A DNA stretch of 6,650 nucleotides from Candidatus Baldrarchaeum yapensis (GTDB taxonomy: Archaea; Asgardarchaeota; Baldrarchaeia; Baldrarchaeales; Baldrarchaeaceae), in the NCBI GenBank assembly GCA_016840465.1, contig JAEOSH010000075.1, positions 1-6,650 of the forward strand, given 5' to 3'. A program made the translations under genes and the position numbers. Shown here in pieces: positions 1 through 6,015 of the stretch. Each line of letters begins with the position of its first letter. The stretch's first letter is position 1. The notes beneath the pieces are model-generated. The model had not been told where the DNA came from. It did no database searches and worked only from the letters and a program-made list of their open reading frames with translations.

Positions 1-57
1 GTTAAAGTTCTCGTTAAGAAAATCGCGCAGGAGTTAAACCTCCAGGTTGGCCGATAG
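1..57 (+). CDS. C-terminal end of an unidentified protein (partial)
   Basis: The first 18 codons from base 1 are open and end in TAG at 55-57. The encoded tail (VKVLVKKIAQELNLQVGR) is rich in Lys, Val and Leu and reads like an amphipathic C-terminal helix of a real protein. The start and most of the gene lie outside the window, so the family cannot be named. The following 170 bases to the next gene contain no convincing coding sequence, and no strong terminator hairpin is visible. The frame is open but short, so a chance open frame is not excluded. Confidence 0.45.
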   Translation, partial: VKVLVKKIAQELNLQVGR

Positions 58-196
58 TGTTATGAATATTAGATGCCTCTCCCGAGTGAGTATTCCTTTA
101 TCGGCTTAGGATTTGGAGTTCTTAAGAGTGCAATTTTGCTTAATAACCGTTTTCGTATTTCGGTCCTCTATCGGAAACTCTTAGAATCACTGTGAG

Positions 197-228
197 AAAT
201 ATTATAGCTTGACGTGGGGGTGAGGGAG
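197..228 (+). promoter_or_regulatory. TATA-like box and SD for the glutamine amidotransferase gene
   Basis: An AT-rich box (AATATTATAG, about 198-207) lies about 26 bases before the ATG at 229, which would give a very short or absent leader. A good SD core (GGTGAG, 219-224) lies five bases before the same ATG. A leaderless transcript and an SD are partly alternative readings; another AT-rich stretch near 138-147 (gcttaataac) could be the true box and would leave the SD inside the leader. Confidence 0.35.
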
Positions 229-1308
229 ATGTGCGAACTACTCGGAATGTGCTTCAATATGCCGGTGCAGCCGAAAATTTCATTCAGAGCGTTCAGGAGG
301 AGGGGAAGGGAAAATCCCGACGGCTGGGGCATTGCGTTTTATCCCGATTCCGGCAATGCGGCATGCGTATTCAAGGAACCGTTGGAGGCTATGAGTAGCA
401 GATTGTCGGAGTTTATAGCGGGCTACGAGCGCGTGAGGTCGAAGATATTCATAGCCCATGTGAGGCTCGGAAGCATGGGCTCTGCATGCTACGAGAATAC
501 CCATCCGTTTGTGAGGGAGGTAAACGGGAAGGACTACACGTTTGCCCATAACGGAACTCTTTACGGCTACCGGGCACTAAAACTCGGGAGATTCAAGCCC
601 ATCGGAGACACGGACTCCGAGTACGTGTTCTGTTACATTTTGTACAGGATAGAGGAGAGAATTGTTGAGAGGTGGACGACCGATGATTTCAAGTGGTTAC
701 ATGAAATATTCAGAGAAATAAACCGGTACGGAACCTTCAATTGTCTCCTCTCCGACGGAACATATCTGTTCTGCTATTACGATCGCAACGGCTACAATGG
801 TCTATGCCTTCTTCATCGCAAAGCCCCATTCGGAGCAGTACGCCTCCTTGACGAGGACTGGGAGGTAAATCTCGCGGAGGAGAAGGATCCCCGACAGGAG
901 GGCTACATCATGGCGACTAGACCACTCACAAACGAGGAATGGCAACCTCTGGAGTTCGGAGAGATGGTGGTCTTCAAAGACGGTAAGATGGTATTCCCTA
1001 GGTTTAAAAGGATACGTCCGGGGCGGACGGTTTTTAATGAGGTTGAGGAGGAAGTGCTGAGGGTGTTGAGGAGCCATAAGCATAGGGTCCCCCTTAGAGA
1101 AATAATTGCCAGTTTGGAGTATCCCGAGGAGGAGGTAAGGCATGCAGTGAGGTCCCTGCTTTGCAGAGGCTACATTAAGCAGGATAGCAGAGATTCCGTC
1201 GACTGGAACCATCCCGATGCGACCTTTTACACGCGTCGCAACAGGAGAGCCCTCATAGACCGGGTACTCGGGATATCAAAGCGGGGGCGTCAATCTTCTT
1301 CCGGTTAA
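229..1308 (+). CDS. Class II glutamine amidotransferase (YafJ/EgtC-like) with C-terminal winged-helix-like domain
   Basis: The 359-residue product begins Met-Cys, the hallmark of class II (Ntn-type) glutaminase domains, in which Cys2 becomes the N-terminal nucleophile after Met removal and releases ammonia from glutamine. Family motifs appear in order: NPDGWGIAF (29-37), AHVRLGS (76-82), NTHPF (90-94), FAHNGTL (105-111, oxyanion-hole Asn-Gly) and GDTDSEYVF (126-134, glutamine binding). The amidotransferase fold closes around FGEMVVFKDG (243-252). YafJ/EgtC/DUG3-type proteins are usually about 250-280 residues; here about 90 more follow, with a helix (271-282), a turn-helix pair (287-315) and a wing-like LLCRGYIKQD (310-319), resembling a winged helix. 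I chose ATG at 229 over GTG at 214 because the nucleophile must be residue 2 and an SD sits just before 229. The acceptor of the ammonia is unknown; no synthetase partner is adjacent. The protein is expected in the cytoplasm. Confidence 0.9.
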   Translation: MCELLGMCFNMPVQPKISFRAFRRRGRENPDGWGIAFYPDSGNAACVFKEPLEAMSSRLSEFIAGYERVRSKIFIAHVRLGSMGSACYENTHPFVREVNGKDYTFAHNGTLYGYRALKLGRFKPIGDTDSEYVFCYILYRIEERIVERWTTDDFKWLHEIFREINRYGTFNCLLSDGTYLFCYYDRNGYNGLCLLHRKAPFGAVRLLDEDWEVNLAEEKDPRQEGYIMATRPLTNEEWQPLEFGEMVVFKDGKMVFPRFKRIRPGRTVFNEVEEEVLRVLRSHKHRVPLREIIASLEYPEEEVRHAVRSLLCRGYIKQDSRDSVDWNHPDATFYTRRNRRALIDRVLGISKRGRQSSSG

Positions 1309-1620
1309 ATTCGATCAATGGGATCGTCATTTGAACATCTTCTAGGAATCCGTATGAAAAATTTTCAGAACGTTAGTAGCTTTGAACTTGCCCAACAAAA
1401 ATAAGTGTCGCCATTGACCTAATAGGCCGAAAAAAGATAAAGATCTTAGTAGAGGCCCGTCATGGAATATCTCTCCTTCTCCTCAATTACAATCGGTGTA
1501 CTTGAGCCTTTGACTCCATCCACGTTGATGAGCAAAATTGTTCACATGGTTCTCATTTTTATCGGAATGCCGAGGCATTTATTAGCTTCACATGCAAAAG
1601 TAAGGCATGAAGTGTCAAAC
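1309..1620 (+). other. Intergenic stretch with a possible minus-strand gene remnant
   Basis: This stretch of about 310 bases separates the amidotransferase from the radical SAM gene. The radical SAM frame stays open upstream to an ATG at 1462, but the 53 extra residues match no part of the family and are probably untranslated. On the minus strand, 1446-1541 is open for 31 codons and reads like a protein tail (LLINVDGVKGSSTPIVIEEK, then ERYSMTGLY). Its TAA is followed by a T-rich tract that could end transcription. The same frame continues upstream past a single TGA (1542-1544) to about 1619. A decayed minus-strand gene is possible. The part 1309-1445 shows nothing beyond a five-base inverted repeat (1312-1326). 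Confidence 0.3.
1577..1620 (+). promoter_or_regulatory. Probable TATA box of the radical SAM gene
   Basis: ATTTATTA at 1577-1584 resembles an archaeal TATA box. Transcription would begin about 25 bases downstream, near 1606-1608, leaving a leader of roughly 13 bases before the ATG at 1621. No clear SD is present (only a weak GTAAGG at 1600-1605), as is common for archaeal transcripts with very short leaders. The position supports the start at 1621 rather than the upstream in-frame ATG at 1462. Confidence 0.4.
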
Positions 1621-2625
1621 ATGAGCGTGGTTTATGGTCCGGTCCCTTCGTGGAGGCTCGGGAGAAGTCTCGGCATAGACCCTATACTTCCCCCTAAGAC
1701 ATGCACATTCGACTGCGTGTACTGTCAACTCGGTCATACCGTTAATAAGATTTCGGTGCGGCTCGATATCCCTCCGGTTGATGAGGAGAGGCTCGAGGGG
1801 GAGTTGCTCAAAGAGTTGGAGAAAATTGACGTGAAAAGTATTAACGTGGTGACATTTTCCGGGTGCGGAGAACCGACGCTGAACCCCCGGCTGGGAGAGA
1901 TGATAAGACGCGTGAAAGACATCCTACCGGATGTTCCGGTCGCCGTGCTGACAAATTCTTCATTGGTGTGCTTGAAAGATGTGCGTAAAGATCTAGGAGA
2001 GGCGGATATCGTTGTCGCAAAGTTGGACGCAGCGGATCAGAAAACCTTCGTTTCGATAAACAGACCTGCGGACGGAATACCTCCCATCAAAGAGATAATT
2101 AGGTGTCTAACCGAGTTCAAAAGGGAGTTTACGGGAATATTGTCGTTGCAGGTAATGTTGGTGGACTCGTCCATTCCAATGAGGACGAATATCAGTGAGG
2201 ACGCCATCAATGCCATCATCGACGCCATCAGGGCAATAGAGCCGGATGAGGTCCAGGTAAACACCCCAACGCGTCCCCCCTCCGAGTCCTATATTAAGCC
2301 AGTGAGCAGGGGCATCATTACATGCGTTGTGGAGATGCTGGAGTCGATAGGGGTCAGGGAAGTATTAGCTATAGGCATTAGAGAGAGGACACCCACCTTT
2401 AGGTCGGTACTCAGGGTAGAAGCCGAGAGGATTAGAGAGGAGGTGTTTGAACTTCTTAAAAGGAGGCCTTGCAGAATCGTGGACATAACGCTCGCGCTTG
2501 GCCTTGGCGGGGAGATCGTAAGAAAAGCCGTGGAGGATTTGATGCGCAGGGGACTAATCAGAAAAGTGGAGGGTGTGAGAGGGACATACTTCATTGCTAC
2601 GACCGCCAAATCCGGTGAAGATTAA
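1621..2625 (+). CDS. Radical SAM protein, COG0731-type Fe-S oxidoreductase, with C-terminal winged-helix-like domain
   Basis: The 334-residue product has the radical SAM cluster motif CxxxCxxC (C28, C32, C35, in KTCTFDCVYC), which should bind a 4Fe-4S cluster and cleave S-adenosylmethionine. It is preceded by YGPVPSWRLGRSLGID (5-20), typical of the COG0731 group that is annotated by relationship to wyosine-type tRNA enzymes. SAM-contact elements follow: FSGCGEPTLNP (79-89), VLTNSS (109-114) and KLDA (134-137), then VQVNTPTRPP (211-220) near the barrel end. Residues 269-327 look like a winged helix (EEVFELLKRRPCRIVDITLA, then VEDLMRRGLIRK). The substrate is unknown: Taw1-type wyosine synthesis is only a distant relative, so no symbol is given. 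The upstream ATG at 1462 would add 53 residues unlike the family; 1621 matches the usual start just before VYGPVPS. The gene converges on the DHH gene with a 13-base gap and no visible terminator hairpin. Confidence 0.88.
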   Translation: MSVVYGPVPSWRLGRSLGIDPILPPKTCTFDCVYCQLGHTVNKISVRLDIPPVDEERLEGELLKELEKIDVKSINVVTFSGCGEPTLNPRLGEMIRRVKDILPDVPVAVLTNSSLVCLKDVRKDLGEADIVVAKLDAADQKTFVSINRPADGIPPIKEIIRCLTEFKREFTGILSLQVMLVDSSIPMRTNISEDAINAIIDAIRAIEPDEVQVNTPTRPPSESYIKPVSRGIITCVVEMLESIGVREVLAIGIRERTPTFRSVLRVEAERIREEVFELLKRRPCRIVDITLALGLGGEIVRKAVEDLMRRGLIRKVEGVRGTYFIATTAKSGED

Positions 2626-2638
2626 CCGTCGGGGAACG

Positions 2639-3742
2639 TTATGACTGATGCCGATGCGCCTCAGGTGGCAAGTTCTCCAAAATGAAGTTCAGAACCTCAT
2701 CTAGTCGTCCTTTTTCGGCAATGACCCCCATCACCTCCTTCTTTCCGCCCACGCTTATCACGTCGACGGCCCCCGATCTGATCTTTCTAATGAGTACTGA
2801 AAGGTCCAGATCCATCTTGTACCGCCTCACGTAAATCTGCGCGTATGGCATGCTGAGGTACTCATTTACAACCACGGCGACCTTTCCCGGGTTCTCAAAT
2901 GCGATCTTGCGCGCAAGCACAGATGTCACGATGCAGTCGGTCTTAACATGCAGGTATAGGACGTTCTCCCTCAACTTCTCCGGTTCTCTTGATGAAAGTC
3001 TCTCCCACTCCTTCTCGAACATTTCAAGGTATCGGTTCCACTCCTCATCCGAGAGAATGCGCTCGACATCGTCACCGTACTCTATCAGCTTGTCGACAAC
3101 TTTAATCGTCTCCTCCCGCTTACCGATCCGGTAGGCGGCCTCCATCAACGTCTTGCAACGATCCACCGTCTCCAGATTAATGCCACGCTTTTCAAGAAAA
3201 CCTCTGACAAGTGAGAAGATGGGATGCTCCCCAACCCTCTGGAGCCCCAGATCTCCCACTATGCCGACGACCGTGCGCAAGCTCACTTCATTATCCAATA
3301 TTCTGTCGACGAGCAGAGTCGTTGATGGCACGTCCTCCCCGAAGAGCACAACCGGGTTATAGAAAACCACCTTGGAGGGCGTGGTCTCCTGCCTATGGTG
3401 GTCTATTACTACCACCGGAACCGAGAACTTTTCCTGCAGCCTGTCATACTCGGAGGGCGGAATCCCGAGGTCGGCAACCACGATGGCATCCGGTGAAAAT
3501 CTCTCGATCGATCGAATAACAAAATCGTCTATTAGGTACGTTACGATGTCCGGAACGCAGTTCTCCACTTCCGCCCCGAACTTCTCCCTCAGCCCCTCCT
3601 TTAGAAGAGATGCGGAACAAAGCCCATCCCCGTCCCAGTGATGTATTATGAACACCCTTTCCTTTCCACTCAGAGCCTCGATAACCTCCCGCTTTGCCGA
3701 TTCTGCCCCCTGCAAATTGGAAGAAGATGCCAGACTTCTCAA
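2639..3742 (-). CDS. DHH-family phosphoesterase
   Basis: The 367-residue product carries the DHH metal-site motifs in order: HHWDGDGLCSA (34-44, with D37 and D39), VVADLGI (88-94, D91), IDHH (113-116) and GIVGDLG (160-166, D164). These residues normally coordinate two divalent metals for hydrolysis of phosphodiesters in nucleic acids or dinucleotides (RecJ, NrnA and archaeal RecJ-like proteins). The C-terminal part (about 258-355) fits a DHHA1-like domain, but the usual glycine-rich GGHxxAAG element is replaced by GGKKEVMG (332-339). The length is shorter than GINS-associated archaeal RecJ (GAN) proteins. The start is TTG at 3742, backed by an SD (GGAGGA, 3751-3756) eight bases upstream and a TATA box further out; a GTG at 3758 is in another frame. 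Nuclease against single-stranded DNA or RNA, or a small-oligonucleotide hydrolase, are both possible; the substrate is not shown by the sequence. Confidence 0.88.
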   Translation of the reverse strand: MRSLASSSNLQGAESAKREVIEALSGKERVFIIHHWDGDGLCSASLLKEGLREKFGAEVENCVPDIVTYLIDDFVIRSIERFSPDAIVVADLGIPPSEYDRLQEKFSVPVVVIDHHRQETTPSKVVFYNPVVLFGEDVPSTTLLVDRILDNEVSLRTVVGIVGDLGLQRVGEHPIFSLVRGFLEKRGINLETVDRCKTLMEAAYRIGKREETIKVVDKLIEYGDDVERILSDEEWNRYLEMFEKEWERLSSREPEKLRENVLYLHVKTDCIVTSVLARKIAFENPGKVAVVVNEYLSMPYAQIYVRRYKMDLDLSVLIRKIRSGAVDVISVGGKKEVMGVIAEKGRLDEVLNFILENLPPEAHRHQS

Positions 3743-3799
3743 GAGACCTCTCCTCCACTGTTGCTACAATTCCTTCTAGGCTTATAAACGTTATTTAAA
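3743..3799 (-). promoter_or_regulatory. Promoter and SD of the DHH phosphoesterase gene
   Basis: Read on the minus strand, TTTATAAG (3781-3788) is a good archaeal TATA box, with a second AT-rich element (TTTAAATA, about 3792-3799) just upstream. Initiation about 26 bases downstream would fall near 3759. That leaves a leader of about 17 bases containing GGAGGA (3751-3756), eight bases before the TTG start. Box, SD and start spacing agree, which is the main support for the unusual TTG initiation. Confidence 0.6.
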
Positions 3800-3851
3800 C
3801 TCTCTGGAATTTGGTGGCGCACCCTCTCCACTGTGACGTGAGACTCGAGCA

Positions 3852-4061
3852 TTAAATGATTTGCATAGCCCTGTGTCGTACTTTCTTCTCCTCGGTAACT
3901 TTCATGCATTCCTCATGACTTTATCTGACCAGCTCAGCTTATCCTCCATATGGTAGAATCGAGATTGCAAACTGATCTTTCACGCAACCGAGCATCTCGA
4001 TCTGACCATTGTTAATACGAAAATGGATTGGTATTGCTCCAATGTGAACCTATAGAGCATT
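3852..4061 (-). pseudogene. Remains of a small unidentified gene behind the acyl-CoA dehydrogenase
   Basis: On the minus strand an ATG overlaps the acyl-CoA dehydrogenase stop (TAATG, 4062-4058) and begins MLYR. A frame change then gives a clean 36-codon frame (3939-4049) with protein-like text: HIGAIPIHFRINNGQIEML then GCVKDQFAISILPYGG. Its stop overlaps a further frame starting at 3949 (EDKLSWSDKVMRNA), which passes by an ATGA overlap to a third frame (3852-3905, KVTEEKKVRHRAMQII, then TAA). Joined by three single-base corrections the pieces would form one product of roughly 65-70 residues. The stop-start overlap suggests it was once translated together with the dehydrogenase. I do not recognise the family. 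Each piece alone is short enough to be chance, so this is an inference from their order, common strand and composition. The bases 3800-3851 show nothing. Confidence 0.4.
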
Positions 4062-5202
4062 AATCTCCGAGAAACTCTCGCGCAATCACTATTCTCTGTA
4101 TCTCCGATGTTCCCTCCGCCATCTCCAGCCCCTTGGCGTCATTCATCAGTCTACCAAGGGGAGATGACTTAAGGTATCCGTGATACCCGTATACCTGTAT
4201 TGCCTTGATCGTGGCTCTCATCGCGAGTTCTGTTGCGTAAAGTTTTGCCATCGCGGCCTCGGCCGTGTACCTTACGCCCTTATCCCTGAGGTACGCGGCT
4301 CTCAGTGTCAGAAGCTTTGCAGCATCAAACTCCACTCTCAGATCGGCGAGCAACCATCTGAGTCCCTGGAACTTTATTATCGGTTGCCCGAATTGCACCC
4401 TTTTCTTTGCGTACTCCACGGCATGGGCAAGAGCCGCACCCGTAATGCCCAGTGCGACGCTAGCGACCCCTATTCTTCCGAAGTCTAGCACCGATAGAGC
4501 CACCCTTATACCTTTACCAATATCCCCCAGCACGTTCTCCTCGGGAACTCGCACGTCTTTGAACCTGAATTTTGCAAGCCCACATGCCTTAAGTCCTATG
4601 CAGTCCACTGGCTCTCTTTCGACACCCGGATTCCTCGTATCGACAAGAAATGCTGTGATTTTATCATTTCCATCATCCGAGACAACCCTGAAGGATGCAA
4701 CAAGAAGATCAGCGACCTCGCCTCCCACCACTATGCTTTTCTCCCCATTAAGAACATACTCGTCTCCGTCCTTGATGGCAGTTGCCCTTATATTTGTCAC
4801 GTTGGAACCCGCGTTGGCCTCGGTTATCGCGAACCCGCCGACAAGCTCCGCATTTGCAAGTTTCGGAAGGTACTTCTCCTTGAGGTACTCGTTCCCGAAT
4901 AGCCTTACTGTTTCGGATGCGAGACAGTGGGTGTCCACAATGAGCCCGACGGACGCGGATGAGGACCCCTCCGTCAGGGCCTCTATCAGCATGACGTAGC
5001 TTATGGTATCCCTTTCGGAGCCTCCATATTCCTCCGGTATATTGAATCCGAGCCACCCGCGCCTCCCCATTTCCCTGAATATCTTGAGGGGGTATCTGCA
5101 CGCCTCCTCATACTCGCCGATTACGGGTTCCACCACCTCTTTACTGAATGTGTACGCCTCTTCCCAGATCTTCTGGTGATCATCGGTTAACTCGAATGCC
5201 AT
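4060..5202 (-). CDS. Acyl-CoA dehydrogenase
   Basis: The 380-residue product has the usual length and order of the FAD-dependent acyl-CoA dehydrogenase family, which forms trans-2-enoyl-CoA from acyl-CoA and passes electrons to electron-transfer flavoprotein. Visible elements: N-terminal helical domain (1-120), AITEANAGSNVTN (125-137), KKRVQFGQPIIKFQG (266-280), the Q-x-x-G loop QVYGYHGYL (336-344) and AEGTSEIQRIVIAREFLG (362-379), where E363 corresponds to the catalytic base of short- and medium-chain enzymes. Two deviations stand out: the usual GSD reads GSN (132-134), and the flavin-contacting KxWITNG segment reads KSIVVGG (155-161) without the tryptophan. Candidate starts are 5232, 5211 and 5202. 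I chose ATG at 5202 because GGTGA (5211-5215) lies eight bases upstream, MAFELTDDHQ matches family N-termini, and the TATA box would place initiation downstream of 5232. No electron-transfer flavoprotein or other beta-oxidation genes are in the window, so chain length and direction are unknown. Confidence 0.92.
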   Translation of the reverse strand: MAFELTDDHQKIWEEAYTFSKEVVEPVIGEYEEACRYPLKIFREMGRRGWLGFNIPEEYGGSERDTISYVMLIEALTEGSSSASVGLIVDTHCLASETVRLFGNEYLKEKYLPKLANAELVGGFAITEANAGSNVTNIRATAIKDGDEYVLNGEKSIVVGGEVADLLVASFRVVSDDGNDKITAFLVDTRNPGVEREPVDCIGLKACGLAKFRFKDVRVPEENVLGDIGKGIRVALSVLDFGRIGVASVALGITGAALAHAVEYAKKRVQFGQPIIKFQGLRWLLADLRVEFDAAKLLTLRAAYLRDKGVRYTAEAAMAKLYATELAMRATIKAIQVYGYHGYLKSSPLGRLMNDAKGLEMAEGTSEIQRIVIAREFLGD

Positions 5203-5245
5203 CAATGCCATCACCCGAGAAAATATCGACATTTGGGCTTATAAC
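5203..5245 (-). promoter_or_regulatory. Promoter and SD of the acyl-CoA dehydrogenase gene
   Basis: On the minus strand, AGTTATAAG (5237-5245) is a TATA-like box. Initiation about 25 bases on, near 5213-5217, would give a leader of 10-15 bases. GGTGA (5211-5215) lies in or at the edge of that leader, eight bases before the ATG at 5202. This geometry excludes the in-frame ATG at 5232 as the main start. Confidence 0.5.
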
Positions 5246-5430
5246 TCGAATGGGGAAGTTCTTTTGCCCATTTCCATGGATAACGAAAAATGTCCACTGT
5301 TGAGAGCCGCTGGAAAAGTCTTTTCGCACTCAAATAGTTCGTTGAGCAATTTCGCAAGGCTACCGAAGAGGATCACACTGGGACTCCCCCGCACCTCCTT
5401 GCAATTTCCATTGCCACTGTAAGGACTCAA
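5239..5430 (-). other. Upstream region of the dehydrogenase with a doubtful minus-strand open frame
   Basis: The bases between the dehydrogenase and the DUF4258 gene hold promoters at both ends and, on the minus strand, a frame open for 63 codons. It contains a near-perfect SD sequence (AAGGAGGTG, 5392-5400), but no start codon at normal spacing: the nearest in-frame GTG is about 15 bases further. The text after it (SVILFGSLAKLLNELFECEK) recalls the opening of a minimal nucleotidyltransferase motif (ILFGS), but the Asp-x-Asp expected shortly after is absent. Its stop codon falls within the dehydrogenase TATA box. This may be a gene remnant or chance; it is not called as a gene. Confidence 0.2.
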
Positions 5431-5440
5431 AATTGGTAAT

Positions 5441-5492
5441 ATTTAAAATAAATTCACAGTGCTACACGTAAGAATAAATAGAGGAAGATGCC
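5441..5492 (+). promoter_or_regulatory. Promoter and SD of the plus-strand DUF4258-DUF2283 module
   Basis: ATTTAAAATA (5441-5450) is a good TATA-like box. Initiation near 5470 would leave a leader of about 20 bases carrying GAGGA (5481-5485), seven bases before the TTG at 5493. An in-frame TAA at 5475-5477 rules out any earlier start, so TTG is the only standard start available. The following DUF2283 gene overlaps and has no room for its own promoter, so both are expected on one transcript. Confidence 0.5.
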
Positions 5493-5780
5493 TTGCATGT
5501 AGAGTACACTTATCATGCAAGATACAGGATCCGAATAAGAAATATTAGTGAGAACGAGGTGCTCCATGTACTTAAGTCTCCTCATGCTCTCTACTACGAT
5601 ATTAGCACAAACAGTATGGTGGCGATCGGGCCAAGAACAAGGAAACGAGCCCATTGGTTAATAATAGTATTTGTAAAGGAGGATAATGTTTGCCGCGTAA
5701 TAACGGTTATAGACACAAAGAGTATAGATAAGATCGTGGAAAAGAGAACCAAAAGCGGAAGGTGGGTTCCGGTATGGTAA
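5493..5780 (+). CDS. DUF4258-type small protein, probable toxin-like partner of DUF2283
   Basis: The 95-residue product shows the DUF4258 pattern: an N-terminal HARYRIRIRNISENEVLHVL (8-27) helix with His8 and several Arg, then PHALYYD (30-36), a central MVAIGPRTRKRAHWLIIVF (42-60) and the strand VCRVITVIDTKS (66-77), ending RWVPVW. Families of this type are small basic alpha/beta proteins suspected to be RelE/BrnT-like RNA-targeting toxins; the activity here is not proven by sequence. Basic residues dominate and there is no signal peptide or membrane segment. It starts with TTG, supported by GAGGA seven bases before. The last seven bases overlap the DUF2283 start, so the two are probably translationally coupled. 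Its C-terminus (SIDKIV, then VPVW) resembles that of the broken gene at 6395-6650. Confidence 0.75.
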   Translation: MHVEYTYHARYRIRIRNISENEVLHVLKSPHALYYDISTNSMVAIGPRTRKRAHWLIIVFVKEDNVCRVITVIDTKSIDKIVEKRTKSGRWVPVW

Positions 5781-6004
5781 AAAAGATATATTACGATTCG
5801 GAGGCCGACATCCTCTACATAGTCGTGAGGGAGGGGGAGGTGGAGGATACCGTCGAGATCTGTGAGGATATATTTGTGGAGTACGGGGGGAACGGGGAGA
5901 TCATGGGCATAGAGATATGGAGGGCCTCGAGGAACATAATAGAACCAATATCTAAGGAAATAGCTTCAAGAGTAGAAAATCTGATCAGGAGATCAAATAC
6001 GTAG
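5774..6004 (+). CDS. DUF2283 protein, probable antitoxin-like partner
   Basis: The 76-residue product matches DUF2283: YYDSEADILYIVV (6-18), then the second half DIFVEYGGNGEIMGIEIWRA (32-51), followed by an acidic/basic helical tail (60-72). DUF2283 proteins are small beta-rich acidic proteins of unknown mechanism, often beside small toxin-like genes. ATG at 5774 is chosen over GTG at 5762 because the family begins a few residues before YDxEAD and because AGGTGG (5760-5765) lies eight bases upstream. The ATG sits inside the last codons of the DUF4258 gene (GTATGG), giving a seven-base overlap. The C-terminal helix could bind the partner. Its acidic character against the basic partner suits a neutralising role, but that is inference. 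Confidence 0.82.
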   Translation: MVKKIYYDSEADILYIVVREGEVEDTVEICEDIFVEYGGNGEIMGIEIWRASRNIIEPISKEIASRVENLIRRSNT

Positions 6005-6015
6005 AGGGATCAATC

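Noticed and set aside
214-228. GTG at 214 as start of the glutamine amidotransferase
   Set aside because: The catalytic Cys must follow the initiator Met directly; ATG at 229 gives Met-Cys and has its own SD.
1312-1326. CGATC-AATGG-GATCG inverted repeat just after the amidotransferase stop
   Set aside because: A five-base stem without a following T-run is too weak to call a terminator or operator.
1462-1620. In-frame upstream extension of the radical SAM protein from ATG at 1462
   Set aside because: The 53 extra residues resemble nothing expected before the family's VYGPVPS start, and a TATA-like box at 1577-1584 would place transcription start downstream of 1462.
3211-3758. Several overlapping open frames on both strands within the DHH gene
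   Set aside because: They lie in other frames of a gene with complete DHH motifs and show no family features.
4265-4999. Long plus-strand open frame of 244 codons
   Set aside because: It runs antisense through the acyl-CoA dehydrogenase and has Ser/Thr/Pro-rich text without motifs, as expected of a shadow frame.
5203-5232. Earlier starts of the acyl-CoA dehydrogenase (5232 or 5211)
   Set aside because: The TATA box at 5237-5245 puts initiation after 5232, and GGTGA spacing fits the ATG at 5202 best.
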